Shown here piece after piece: positions 46,741-56,316 of a DNA stretch of 64,000 nucleotides. Where the stretch lies: assembly GCA_942493375.1 (NCBI GenBank), contig OW818698.1, forward strand, positions 7,006,001 to 7,070,000, read 5' to 3'. The notes under the pieces are model-generated. The model had not been told where the DNA came from. It searched no databases and saw only the letters and a list, made by a program, of their open reading frames with translations. The translations under genes were made by a program, and so were the position numbers. Each line of letters opens with the position of its first letter. Position 1 is the first letter of the stretch. The stretch comes from G942493375 sp942493375. GTDB lineage: Bacteria > Armatimonadota > UBA5829.

Positions 46741-46780
46741 ATGGGAGCCGGTCCTGCCACCAGGACTGGCTCCCATTTTT
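46741..46780. terminator. Bidirectional intrinsic terminator
   Basis: GGGAGCCGGTCCTG (46743-46756) pairs with CAGGACTGGCTCCC (46761-46774), one G-T mismatch, followed by ATTTTT on the plus strand and TTTTAATA on the minus strand. It lies between the convergent genes ending at 46719 and 46834, and fits a shared terminator. Confidence 0.88.
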
Positions 46781-46833
46781 GCGTTGTCTCGCGGTAAATG
46801 AATTATTTGGAATACACGGTTACAGAATAAGAG

Positions 46834-48789
46834 CTACCTTGGGCCAATTCTATAAACATGAGCTCCCCACTTACCAAAACCATCGACAAACAAGTATGAT
46901 TTGCCGTTTTTAACAATCGGCAGTTTGCGATGGGAACCAAGTTTGAGATTTCCCAAACCATCTTCATCAAGCACGGTAACAACCGAATTTTGAGGGATTT
47001 GAAGCTTTGAGAGATCAAACTTAATCAGACCCATATCCACCGGATTCAACTGGCTGTCTTGGACAGGATTGACTGCTATCAACTGATAGTGGTATCCGCT
47101 TTTAGTATTGATTTTGCGCATGATTGTCTGAATGCGTTGGTCACTTATTCGATATTTGTGCTCTATTATATTGGATGCCAGGATATCCGGTATCACTGTA
47201 TGCAGGCTGTGAATAGCAAGGGCAATTCTCTTCCATTGCTCGGGCTCCTTTTCCGGGTAGTTCTTGTGTTCGTAAAACATAAGGCCTTTTACATCCCTGG
47301 TCAATGCCAGCAGCGACATCAAGCGTATCTGTTCTGCAGTCGGCAGCGGTTTGTCCTTAATCCACTGGCATATCTGTACTATCTGCCAGAGATAAGGCTT
47401 TGCCGGATTGCTTGTTTGGTGTTTGGCTGTGATATCCAACTTCTCTGGTTCAGAAATAAGTGGTTTATCGAAAGCTAATGGATAGGAATCTGGAGCGTAT
47501 ATGTCTACTGCTTTCATATACTGCACATCCCCATTTGAATCCGCACTGGCAATGTACAGGGGATGCTTCTGGTCCAGGTTCTTTATATATCTATAAGCCA
47601 GCGTGATGTCTTCGACTGGCATATTCACAGAGCCAGGTTCATCAATCAAATACCATAGGAGCATTGCCGGATGATCCTTCAAAGCTGCAATATTGTCTCG
47701 TAAAACCAGCTTCCTGCCAGCCCACGCATTCTCCGGCTCGATCAGAGGCAACGGTTTGTTGATCGAATAGCTGGAATAAGCACCTGCCATAACCTTGAGT
47801 CCAGCGGATTGTGCATAATCAAGGAACTTAAGCATACCCTCTCTGTATAACGCATGGGTAGTCTCACTATCTTCTTCAGGAAATTGCTGTCTTTCAGACC
47901 CATCCCAGCTGGGTCCGCTGACCTTCTGGCCATACAGATTCATTGTGTAAGTCTGCAGCAGATTGAATCCAGCGTCCTTTATAGCTTTGAACCTGGATCG
48001 ATTAGTTTTATCGTCAGTCGGGCCTGTGTAGTTACAGATTGGAAAATTGCCGGATGCCTGGTCAATTCCAAAGCAGGAATATAGACCCAAAGGAAAGAAC
48101 GGTTTGCCATCGACTAACATATGACCGTCTTTATTGATGCTGGTATTCTTCCACTGGAGTGGAAATAGTTTGCTGATTGATAGCTGGGAGTCCAGGTTTT
48201 CAGTTCGACCAGGGAGTGAATTGCCCAGCACAACATCATCCAGCATAAAAGTATATTTCGTGCCTGTGTTAACCGCAGTAGTGCCTGCATACACGATCAT
48301 TTCAACAATAGGAGCACTCTTACCACCGATTGTTATCGCTGGATTTTCATTATAACCAAACTTAAACTGCGTGGCCTGCACTCCTGCAAACTGCCACTTG
48401 CCGGTAGCCAGGTCTCTTGCTTGAAATGCCAGCCACCAACTTCCGGAACTATCGTGCAACAGGAATCCCAATGAAGTGATAGAAGGGCTGGTCTTGTATT
48501 GGCAATATACATACTTGAAATCTTTCCAGCTGATACCTTTGTCGAACTTGACAGTGGCTCCTTTGTTGCACCACACTGCAGTGCTGGTATCGTCAAAAGT
48601 AGCAACCAGCACATTCTTTCCACGCTCGTGATCATTGGTTAGCTCAATCTTTGTGCCACTTCCATATGCTTCCCATTGCTTTAGTCCTAGTTTATTGAAA
48701 TTGCTGCTAAATGGGATGGAGCATATGCATGGAACCGAAATAGTCAGGCTGAGCATGAATATTGATACTAGAAGTCGAATAATAGTCAT
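46834..48789 (-). CDS. Secreted clan GH-A glycoside hydrolase-like protein
   Basis: A ~651-residue exported protein. I place the start at 48789 (MTIIRLLVSIFMLSLTISVP, a signal peptide); an in-frame start at 48873 adds 28 residues. Residues ~25-200 look like a carbohydrate-binding beta sandwich. The catalytic part starts DGKPFFPLGLYSCFGID and has the clan GH-A acid/base region WYLIDEPGS. A later KGLMFYEHKNYPEKEPEQW is near the barrel's end. Its family (GH2, GH42 or GH5-like) cannot be fixed by eye. It diverges from the CUT2 transporter genes, which may import its products. Confidence 0.75.
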   Translation of the reverse strand: MTIIRLLVSIFMLSLTISVPCICSIPFSSNFNKLGLKQWEAYGSGTKIELTNDHERGKNVLVATFDDTSTAVWCNKGATVKFDKGISWKDFKYVYCQYKTSPSITSLGFLLHDSSGSWWLAFQARDLATGKWQFAGVQATQFKFGYNENPAITIGGKSAPIVEMIVYAGTTAVNTGTKYTFMLDDVVLGNSLPGRTENLDSQLSISKLFPLQWKNTSINKDGHMLVDGKPFFPLGLYSCFGIDQASGNFPICNYTGPTDDKTNRSRFKAIKDAGFNLLQTYTMNLYGQKVSGPSWDGSERQQFPEEDSETTHALYREGMLKFLDYAQSAGLKVMAGAYSSYSINKPLPLIEPENAWAGRKLVLRDNIAALKDHPAMLLWYLIDEPGSVNMPVEDITLAYRYIKNLDQKHPLYIASADSNGDVQYMKAVDIYAPDSYPLAFDKPLISEPEKLDITAKHQTSNPAKPYLWQIVQICQWIKDKPLPTAEQIRLMSLLALTRDVKGLMFYEHKNYPEKEPEQWKRIALAIHSLHTVIPDILASNIIEHKYRISDQRIQTIMRKINTKSGYHYQLIAVNPVQDSQLNPVDMGLIKFDLSKLQIPQNSVVTVLDEDGLGNLKLGSHRKLPIVKNGKSYLFVDGFGKWGAHVYRIGPR

Positions 48790-49005
48790 TATAGGGTGAT
48801 GTCCTGTGTTTTCTGATTGTGCAGCAGTGAAATCAAGTATAGTGAAATACTTCCTCTTCAGGCAAATGATCAACCATACTACTATTGTTATGGTTCGAGC
48901 TTCATATAGTTGACTTGTGCGTTTCTAAGCGATAGTATACTTCCTGAAACTTCTCTCGCATCCGGGTGCGTCGACTATATATACAATATTCTTAGGAGAT
49001 TACAT

Positions 49006-50067
49006 ATGAGGGCGGTTCTTCAAAGGCTTTTAAGAGTGCAGCAGTCTGGTCTTGTGATTGTGGCGCTGGCGATTGGAGTTTTACTTACCAGCTTTGCAGG
49101 TTCACACGTCGATCCTGTTTCAGGCATGCATGTCAACAACTTCCTCAACTCCCGCACCATAATGCAGACCGCCACCGATACCTGCTTCTTCGCTATAATG
49201 GCTATTGGTGTGACAATGGTCATAATAACTGCCGGAATTGACCTCTCAATTGGCTCCATATATGCACTCGCTGGTGTTACGATGGCGATGGTTATGCGTT
49301 CAATGGGGCCGATGGACAGTGTGCCTGCAGTCCTTTTTGCTCTTTCACTATGCCTTGGAATCGGGATATTCTGCGGTTTGCTCAACGGAATAATGGTCGT
49401 TTTCCTAAAGGTCCACCCATTTATTATTACACTGGGGACAATGTGGATATTTCGGGGAATTGCATTTATCGCCAGTAAAGCTGAGAGTATCCTCCTGCCC
49501 AACAACCTTACAGCTGTAACTAAAGCCACTCTGGGTCTTGGAACATCCATTTATCCGGTTCCATTGATATGTATGATTGTGGCGGCGATTATTGGGGAGA
49601 TATATCTGCTTAAGACAGTCTCCGGGCGCAATATATATGCTGTTGGAGGAAATTTGGAAGCTGCACGGTATTGCGGAATAAGATCCGACAAGGTGCTGGT
49701 AACGGTCTTCGTAATTTCAGGCCTTACAGCAGGCATTGCTGCATTTTTAGGCTGCAGTTTTTACGGGTCAGCCTCTTGTGCAGATGCAACCGGTTATGAG
49801 CTCTACGTTATCGCTGCCGCCGTAGTAGGTGGTGCCAGCCTGGTTGGAGGCAAGGGAAGTGCAATAGGGGCAACACTTGGAGCCCTTTTAATTGTGCTTA
49901 TAAGGCAATCGATCAACACCCTGCACTTCGACCAGAACTACGAATGGATAATCATTGGCTGCGCTATCATCATCGCCGTTGTGCTGGATAGAATCAATGC
50001 ACAACTTGCAGTAAAGAGAATGGCCCGTCAGGCAGAAGAAAAAGAAACAACTGCTGCCAGTGTGTAA
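49006..50067 (+). CDS. CUT2 sugar ABC transporter permease (RbsC-like)
   Basis: A 353-residue membrane protein of the ribose/xylose/autoinducer permease family (BPD_transp_2) with 8-10 helices. It has the conserved ITAGIDLSIGSIYALAGVTM, GLLNGIMVVFLKVHPFIITLGTM and GSASCADATGYELYVIAAAVVGGASLVGGKG. It pairs with the binding protein next to it and the ATPase beyond the IS element. The start at 49006 has AGGAG 8 nt upstream; upstream in-frame codons from 48910 lack family character. Substrate is a monosaccharide of unknown identity. Confidence 0.9.
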   Translation: MRAVLQRLLRVQQSGLVIVALAIGVLLTSFAGSHVDPVSGMHVNNFLNSRTIMQTATDTCFFAIMAIGVTMVIITAGIDLSIGSIYALAGVTMAMVMRSMGPMDSVPAVLFALSLCLGIGIFCGLLNGIMVVFLKVHPFIITLGTMWIFRGIAFIASKAESILLPNNLTAVTKATLGLGTSIYPVPLICMIVAAIIGEIYLLKTVSGRNIYAVGGNLEAARYCGIRSDKVLVTVFVISGLTAGIAAFLGCSFYGSASCADATGYELYVIAAAVVGGASLVGGKGSAIGATLGALLIVLIRQSINTLHFDQNYEWIIIGCAIIIAVVLDRINAQLAVKRMARQAEEKETTAASV

Positions 50068-50111
50068 ATGCTATATAAAATATTACCTACGCAAATAGAA
50101 AGGAAATTCAG

Positions 50112-51167
50112 ATGAAGAACTTCAGAAATGCATTACTGATTACTGTATCCATTGTTGTTTTGGCGTTATGTGGATGCAGTAAACCATCCGCTCCAACGAG
50201 CAGTACTGCACCAGCGCCCCCTGCTCCTACTGCATCAACGGCAAAAACAGAAGCTATCAAGATAAGCCTGATAGCCAAGAGTTCAACCAACCCGGTCTTC
50301 CTGTCAGCAAGGACCGGAGCAGAGGCTGCAGCTGCTGATCTCTCCAAGAAATATAACATCAAGATCGATATCGACTGGCGGACTCCTCCCACAGAAGATG
50401 GTCAGGTACAGGCTCAGAGGCTGACTCAAGCCGTCAACGAAGGCGCCAGCGCTGTTCTGATTTCCTGTTCTGATGCAGGGAAAGTTACAGGCGCTATTAA
50501 CGATGCCGTTGACCGTGGTGTTCCTGTAATGACATTCGACAGTGACGCAGCGGATTCCAAGCGTTTCGCGTTCTACGGAGTTGATGATATCAAATCCGGA
50601 GAAGCAGTAATGAAGGAACTGGCAGCAGTTCTCAAAGGTAAGGGTAATATCGCAATCCTGGCCGGAAATCAGAATGCTCCAAACCTTCGAAAGCGCGTTG
50701 AAGGTGTTAAAAACGAAGCTAAGAAGTATCCTGGCATAAAAGTTGTCGGTGTTTTCTATCATCCGGAAACCCCACAGGATGCAGCGGCGCAGGTAGTAAA
50801 AGTCCAGAATGCAAACCAGCAGATCACTGGATGGGCAATGATCGGTGGCTGGCCGTTGTTCACCAAGACTCTGCTGACAGATCTGGATCCTGCCAAAGTA
50901 AAGGTTGTAGCAGTAGATGCACTTCCAGCTGAACTGCCATACATCGAAAAAGGCATCACCCCGGTCCTGCTTGCTCAGCCAACCTACAACTGGGGATATG
51001 TCTCAGTAGAAAAGATCATAGACAAGATCTATCTCAAGAAAGACGTTCCAACAATCAACCGAATGGAGCTTGTCCGGGTAAGCAAAGAGAACCTGGGTAC
51101 CTGGGCACGTCAGTTGAAGGATTGGGGCTTCTCTGACATTCCTCAAAAATATCTGGATATGAAATAA
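50112..51167 (+). CDS. CUT2 sugar ABC binding lipoprotein (RbsB-like)
   Basis: A 351-residue periplasmic-binding-protein type I lipoprotein. The lipobox LCGC puts the lipidated cysteine at C22; a Ser/Pro/Ala linker (24-47) follows. The binding domain has KISLIAKSSTNPVFLSARTGAEAA, EGASAVLISCSDAG, GVPVMTFDSDA and the type I hinge words near 230-300. It captures a sugar for the RbsC-like permease encoded 44 nt upstream. The IS element begins 14 nt after its stop codon, which separates it from the ATPase gene. Confidence 0.9.
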   Translation: MKNFRNALLITVSIVVLALCGCSKPSAPTSSTAPAPPAPTASTAKTEAIKISLIAKSSTNPVFLSARTGAEAAAADLSKKYNIKIDIDWRTPPTEDGQVQAQRLTQAVNEGASAVLISCSDAGKVTGAINDAVDRGVPVMTFDSDAADSKRFAFYGVDDIKSGEAVMKELAAVLKGKGNIAILAGNQNAPNLRKRVEGVKNEAKKYPGIKVVGVFYHPETPQDAAAQVVKVQNANQQITGWAMIGGWPLFTKTLLTDLDPAKVKVVAVDALPAELPYIEKGITPVLLAQPTYNWGYVSVEKIIDKIYLKKDVPTINRMELVRVSKENLGTWARQLKDWGFSDIPQKYLDMK

Positions 51168-51181
51168 AAACAAGATAGTAG

Positions 51182-52858
51182 GGGAGTGCCTCCGGAGGCT
51201 GTCCCAAAAGTCCGGCATATACAGAGAATATATGCCTCAATAAAATAGTTAAAGGATATTTGAGCTTGTTTGGCGAATTCTATATTAGTGTAGCATGTTT
51301 AGGAGTTCGCCAAAAATGAAGAAGATCAGGGATTCTGTAGCAAGAGACCAGTTAATGCTTCTGCCACCCAGTGTAGAGGATTTTGTATCTAAAGATGACT
51401 CTGTGAGAGTGATCAATAAGATTCTTGACGATATGAATCTTGATTACCTATTGAGTGCCTGCAAGGGTGGTGGCGCACCTAGTTATGACCCAAGGATTTT
51501 GATGAAAGTTCTTATCTATGGCTATAGCCAAGGTTTAGTAAGTAGTAGAAAACTGGATTATATACTGCACAATGACGTGAGGTATATGTATATTGCTCAG
51601 ATGAACCGCCCTGACTTTCGGACTATCAGCAGGTTTAGACGTGGTCATGGGCCGGAAATCAAAAAGATTTTCACAGACATAGTGCGTATGTGTATGGAGT
51701 GTGGGCTTGTTTTACTTGAGCACGTATCTCTGGATGGTAAAGATAGAAGCTAATGTCTCCGGCAAGAATACATTTAAGAAAGGGCGGCTCGATAATGAGT
51801 TGGAATGTATTGATAAGCAGATAACATCGATTCTAGAGCAAGCCGAAAAAGAAGACCTTGAGGAAGATAAGCTTTACGGAGATGCTCGTGGAAACGAGTT
51901 ACCCAACGCCCTCAAGAATGCTGAGAATCGCAAAAAATTGCTCGAAGAAGCGCGGAAGAAGCTAGAAGATTCTGACCGCGAAACGATATGTGTAACAGAT
52001 CCTGAAAGTCGTGTGATGAAGACCCGTGCGGGCAACAGACCTGCATACAACGCCCAGGCAGTCGTGGACAAAGAGCATCAGATAATGGCAGCTGCAGATA
52101 TAGCCCAGGAGGAATCCGACAACTATCAACTTCCTGTAATGCTAGAGGAGCTGAAAAGTGTTACCGGCAAGAAACCTGAATGCGTGACGGTGGATGGAGG
52201 CTATAATAGTAAAAAAGCTCTGGAATATATCGAAGAGAATGGTTTAGATGTCTACATGCCCATATACACAAATAGCGCCAAGGGCTTCAAATATGATGAA
52301 AGCAGCGATGAATATATTTGCCCAGGCAATATGCGATTGACTTTTCGTTCAACAAGAATCAAGTATGATAACACTTACAGGATATATCGCCATAGCTGTT
52401 CTGGGTGTCCAGTGAGGCAGCTTTGCTGCGGAGAGAAGAACCGGGTAAAAGAAGTCTGGAGAAGAGTCACGACGAACCACAGAAAAAGATGCTTGCCAAA
52501 ATGCAGACAGAAGCTGCCAAACAGATATACAGGTGGCGAAAGCAAATTGTGGAACCAGTTCATGCTGACATCAAATTCAACAAAGGTCTTTGGCGATTTC
52601 TGCTCAAGGGTAAAGACGGGGCCAGAATAGAATATCTACTCGGATGCATAGGTCACAACTTACGTAAAATTGTCCAATATGCTCCAAAAGAGGTATTAGG
52701 AACCATATAGATAGAGGATACGGACTGAAAACCCTATAAATAGCCGATATATACTGCTATTAATTGAGTATTAATATACTGTTTTCCTGATCCGTACCCC
52801 TAGAATAACTTAACAACGATTCGGGAGGGCTTTTGGGACAGCTTCTCCGCGCACTCCC
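51182..52858 (+). mobile_element. IS1182-family insertion sequence (decayed)
   Basis: A 1,677-bp element with 29-bp terminal inverted repeats (51182-51210 and 52830-52858): each end has GGGAGTGC, then a variable 9-nt patch, then CTGTCCCAAAAG, so 20 of the outer and inner bases match exactly. The transposase reading is broken into three frames. No clear target duplication is visible. It sits between the sugar-binding-protein and ATPase genes of one ABC operon. The family assignment comes from the transposase domains and end sequence. Confidence 0.9.
51295..52710 (+). pseudogene. IS1182-type DDE transposase, two frameshifts
   Basis: The transposase is split: frame 1 at 51295-51753 (DUF772-type N-terminal domain, LPPSVEDFVSKDDSVRVINK, ending at VSLDG with the first catalytic Asp), frame 2 at ~51735-52440 (DDE domain, VTVDGGYNS with the second Asp), and frame 1 again at ~52440-52710 (IVEPVHADIKFNKGLWRFLL with the catalytic Glu). 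Two net indels, near 51736 and 52430-52460, account for this. Active-site residues remain, so decay may be recent. A programmed frameshift at the first site is not excluded, but two shifts make pseudogene status likelier. Confidence 0.85.
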
Positions 52859-52875
52859 GCATAAAACACATGAAC

Positions 52876-52908
52876 CATCCGCCTCCAGGTCTACCTGTCT
52901 GGCGGATG
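52876..52908. repeat. CATCCGCC hairpin
   Basis: CATCCGCC (52876-52883) pairs with GGCGGATG (52901-52908), and the interior pairs CAGGT with ACCTG. It is a REP-like hairpin between the IS end and the ATPase gene, and overlaps the longest open frame, so that frame's upstream start is unlikely to be used. Confidence 0.6.
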
Positions 52909-52932
52909 ATGATTATTATTTCTTCAGAATGC

Positions 52933-54465
52933 ATGTCCTGTTGGAGACCTGACGAATTGCCTGACGATATTATTGTAGAATTTGATAAGGTGAGCAAGCG
53001 TTTTCCGGGTGCGGTGGCGCTGAAAGGCGTTAGCCTGAAGATCAAGCGTGGTTCAGTCCACGGGTTGGTCGGAGAGAATGGTGCCGGTAAGAGCACACTC
53101 GGCAAAGCGCTGGCCGGCATTCATGTCGTAGACGAGGGACGCATACTGGTCGATGGCAAACCAGTTCACCTTGGGGATCCACGGGATGCTCTACAGGTCG
53201 GAATAGGAATGGTCCACCAGGAACTTGCATTCTGTGAAAATCTGACTGTTGCTGAAAACCTGTGTTTAGGACAAATGCCGACTCAAGGGCTTTTTGTCTC
53301 ACGTGACGAGATGACCAGGCGCGCAGTAGTAATGCTGGATGTCATAGGGTCGAAAATTGACGTCGGCAGACGTTTGGGTGAGTTGTCCATTGGTCAGCAG
53401 CAGATGGTCCAGATAGCTGCATCAGTTGCTCGCGGCGCACGGATTATGATCTTCGATGAACCAACCAGTTCGCTCTCTCAGATGGAATCCGAAAAACTCT
53501 TTGGACTGATCAGAAAACTCCGGAGGGACGGAGTGACATCTATATATGTCTCTCACAGGATGCCGGAGATTATGGATCTGTGCGATACGATCTCAGTGCT
53601 CCGGGATGGACAGTTGGTCGATACTCTTCCGACATCTGAATTGGACGAAGACGAAATTGTCAGGTTGATGATTGGTCGAAAATACGAATCCCACACACCG
53701 GAATGCCAGAACAAAGATCAGGGAAACGAACTACTTCGTGTAGAAAACCTGCACAGTCCCGGCAAGTTCACCGATATATCGTTTACAGTAAAAGTCGGTG
53801 AAATATTGGGAATGGCCGGATTAGTTGGTTCCGGAAGAACCGAGGTCGCTGAAGCTATCTTCGGTCTTGATCCAGCCTGCGCCGGAAATGTGTTTGTTGC
53901 CGGTGATAAAGTCTCAGTGCTTGGCAATCCAGTAGCTGCAATAAATGCAGGATTGGGGTTGATTCCGGAAGATCGCAAACGCCACGGGCTAGTCCTTTCA
54001 ATGACCGCCAAAGAAAATATCACCCTGCCTATTCTCAGACGCTTGGCTTATCTGGGACTGGTCCGAAAGAGCGCTGAGATTGGCATTGCATTGAATTACT
54101 TCAAAGCAATGCGGATAAAAGCATCAGGAGTGGACGCAACCTCTGCAAGCCTCTCCGGTGGCAACCAGCAGAAGCTTGTTATAGCAAGATGGCTGGCAGC
54201 TCAGTGTAAAGTGTTGTTGGTAGATGAACCCACCCGTGGAGTTGATGTAGGGGCAAAGTCAGAGATCCACGCCTTGTTGGACCAACTTGCCTGCGATGGC
54301 AGCGCTATCCTATTAATATCCAGCGAACTCCCAGAAGTCCTCAAACTCTCCACCAGAATCCTGGTCCTCCGCGCAGGCAAAATCGCCGGCGAACTCCAAA
54401 GAAAAGATTTCAGCCAGGAAGCAGTAATGAGACTAATGGCCGGGATGGAAGAAGAGAAGCAGTAA
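52933..54465 (+). CDS. CUT2 sugar ABC transporter ATPase (RbsA-like)
   Basis: A ~510-residue protein with two fused ABC ATPase domains, as in RbsA/MglA. Domain 1 has Walker A GENGAGKST, the signature LSIGQQQMV and Walker B MIFDEPTSS. Domain 2 has the degenerate Walker A GLVGSGRTE, signature LSGGNQQKL and Walker B LLVDEPTRG. It powers the RbsC/RbsB-like genes upstream. The start is uncertain: ATG 52933 or a TTG about 23 nt later with GGAG upstream. The IS insertion may have altered its leader and promoter. The nucleotide-binding domains are complete. Confidence 0.88.
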   Translation: MSCWRPDELPDDIIVEFDKVSKRFPGAVALKGVSLKIKRGSVHGLVGENGAGKSTLGKALAGIHVVDEGRILVDGKPVHLGDPRDALQVGIGMVHQELAFCENLTVAENLCLGQMPTQGLFVSRDEMTRRAVVMLDVIGSKIDVGRRLGELSIGQQQMVQIAASVARGARIMIFDEPTSSLSQMESEKLFGLIRKLRRDGVTSIYVSHRMPEIMDLCDTISVLRDGQLVDTLPTSELDEDEIVRLMIGRKYESHTPECQNKDQGNELLRVENLHSPGKFTDISFTVKVGEILGMAGLVGSGRTEVAEAIFGLDPACAGNVFVAGDKVSVLGNPVAAINAGLGLIPEDRKRHGLVLSMTAKENITLPILRRLAYLGLVRKSAEIGIALNYFKAMRIKASGVDATSASLSGGNQQKLVIARWLAAQCKVLLVDEPTRGVDVGAKSEIHALLDQLACDGSAILLISSELPEVLKLSTRILVLRAGKIAGELQRKDFSQEAVMRLMAGMEEEKQ

Positions 54466-54783
54466 CTCTTACAAGAAAAAGCAGGTCCCGGGACATGTGA
54501 TCCGACCGATAAACGGCTGACGCCCGCAAAGGGCGACCCATGCTTTACCCCGCGCATACCTGCATGTTCATAATACCCTTGAAATTATAATATTACCGCG
54601 ATTACATGTGGCTTTTGCAGAAAAGCGGCGTAAAATAGGGATTCAACGTTTTGAAGCAAAGTCAAGCTCTACCGGTCAATCCGAGGTGAGCGCAATCCGT
54701 TCGTGCTGAGCGAATCAAAGATAATGATTACCACCTTGTGTATTGGGGAGTCGAAGTATGAACGGATTGCGCGGCAGTCAACT
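54466..54783. other. Convergent intergenic region with structured elements
   Basis: This 318-bp gap lies between convergent genes. It holds a structured element at 54481-54563: outer pair GCAGGT/ACCTGC with an inner CGCCC-GCAAA-GGGCG hairpin, and TTTTTCTT next to it on the minus strand. It also holds an inverted repeat with 13-bp arms GCGCAATCCGTTC/GAACGGATTGCGC at 54690-54702 and 54760-54772. No gene is seen. The first element could terminate the minus-strand gene. Confidence 0.5.
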
Positions 54784-56037
54784 CTAGCCAACACTCTTCT
54801 TGTAATACCTATGCCCACTCCCAACCTCGTCACACGGCATAAACCCAAACCCCTGGTGCATGTAATTCCCTGCTAATACATAGTCCAGGACAGCTCTTCT
54901 GAGCGACGTGTCACGTGGGGCTGTTGCCAGGTCTTTTGGCTTAGATCCGAATACCCGTTCAAATGTCTGGTTGTCACTGCTCAATACCGGCATCAGGTAG
55001 AACTCTTTCTGGAACTGGACAATATTTGCTTCATTTGGAAGAATATTCTGCAGGTTCGGATCCAGCAACCAGGATGTGCAGATGCAACCAGTGAACTTTT
55101 GTTCAGGGAAATGCTTAGGAAAGAACTCATTCGCCAGCCGATAAGACTCCACACACTCATCGTAGTCCATCTTTGCCCCAGCAGGTATGTGGACATCCAA
55201 CACTCCCATTCCATTTCCCAGAAGCTGTTCCCATTCGTCAAGCTTAAGTGTAATCAACTCATTAACAGCCCGACCATCAGATGAGATAACATAGCCCTTA
55301 ACTGCCTCGCTGGTTGATTCAAGAGTCGCTGTCCAGGCATTCTCGTCAATTATGCCATTCGTCCCGTCCACTTTACCGTCCAACCGAAAACGCATTCCAT
55401 CACCTGCAAGAGCTATAACATGATTTTCATTGCGGTTGCGATAGACGCTGTATATGCCAGAATATTCGGTATGCATGAACTGGAGCCTGTGTAGCCGAAA
55501 TAGTCGCCCGATCAGAGTCTGCTGAAGCCAGCCGGTCTGGGAGAACCCCCAATGTCCATGTGCATTTCTGTAGTCGTCTGCCCATATGCCTATATCAGTG
55601 AGACAATTGCGTGTGATTGCCTCTGGGATTGCCAGGCACTCGTGGATTTCTAAAAACTGCGGTATACCCGAAAGGACTATTACTGCAGGAAACATGACCT
55701 TGAGGTGTTGCGGTAGAGAATTTGGCAATGGCCAACTTCCTGAGCCTCCTTCCTGGCGTATAAACAAAAAATAATGCCATAACCACGCCAATCGGTTCAG
55801 ATTATGATCTTCTGTGACAGCTTCAAGAGCCTGGCTCAGTAGATCAACAAACTCTTCCGGAAGCTCAGTCAAATCGTTCAACGTCTTGATTGAGTTTTGG
55901 TCGAAGTCTATCCAATCTTTGCCAGGATAAAGCCGCTGCGAATCATCAAGTAACTCCACCCAACGCTCTGGCGGATTAGTTATCCCCACTGTTTCAAAAT
56001 CTAATCTGTTATCCTGCTGCTTGTCATAAGAAGTCAT
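54784..56037 (-). CDS. DUF5596-like acyltransferase-domain protein
   Basis: A 417-residue protein. The N-terminal ~130 residues are helical; the middle has AHGHWGFSQTGWLQQTLIGRLFRLHRLQF; and the C-terminal part contains VLDVHIPAGAKMDYDECVES and FTGCICTSWLLDPNLQNILP, then NIVQFQKEFYL. This order resembles the acyltransferase-domain family called DUF5596/GNAT-like C-terminal. Members are predicted N- or O-acyltransferases with no settled substrate. It is a single minus-strand gene between the ABC operon and panC. The family call is from memory of its pattern and should be checked. Confidence 0.62.
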   Translation of the reverse strand: MTSYDKQQDNRLDFETVGITNPPERWVELLDDSQRLYPGKDWIDFDQNSIKTLNDLTELPEEFVDLLSQALEAVTEDHNLNRLAWLWHYFLFIRQEGGSGSWPLPNSLPQHLKVMFPAVIVLSGIPQFLEIHECLAIPEAITRNCLTDIGIWADDYRNAHGHWGFSQTGWLQQTLIGRLFRLHRLQFMHTEYSGIYSVYRNRNENHVIALAGDGMRFRLDGKVDGTNGIIDENAWTATLESTSEAVKGYVISSDGRAVNELITLKLDEWEQLLGNGMGVLDVHIPAGAKMDYDECVESYRLANEFFPKHFPEQKFTGCICTSWLLDPNLQNILPNEANIVQFQKEFYLMPVLSSDNQTFERVFGSKPKDLATAPRDTSLRRAVLDYVLAGNYMHQGFGFMPCDEVGSGHRYYKKSVG

Positions 56038-56133
56038 CAGTTGTTGATACCCTCACATTATTGATCTACGCTTGCCCAATTATAAAGGCAAACGGTTAGT
56101 GCAAGCAACAGGATAAGAGTAAATGCATACGAT

Positions 56134-56220
56134 ATTGTCATCCTGAGGAACGAAGGATCTGCTTTTCCTTCGCTGATCTCGTAATGCGAAAGCAGATCCT
56201 TCGTTCCTCAGGATGACAAT
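56134..56220. repeat. Palindromic repeat, family 1, copy C
   Basis: Perfect 32-bp arms (56134-56165 and 56189-56220) around a 23-nt loop. The arms are the same sequence as the core of copies at 91-170 and 29671-29749, while the loop differs. It lies in the divergent region between the acyltransferase-like gene and panC. Confidence 0.85.
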
Positions 56221-56316
56221 CACACCACCCAACGTTTGACTTTAGAAGGGCAAACGAATCATACTTTAATTAGAAACAATTGAAACTTCGACGATTTATA
56301 CGGAGGTATTATTGGT

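Noticed and set aside
51295..52710. Reading the transposase as one protein by programmed frameshifting
   Set aside because: Two separate frame changes are needed. Programmed shifts in IS elements normally involve one slippery site, which I cannot see at either place.
52870..52932. N-terminal extension of the ABC ATPase to ATG 52870
   Set aside because: The extra residues are encoded by a hairpin repeat beside the IS end and are not part of the family, so a later start is preferred.
54481..54563. tRNA or known riboswitch in the convergent gap
   Set aside because: No T-loop or acceptor pairing is present, and no downstream gene on either strand is placed to be controlled.
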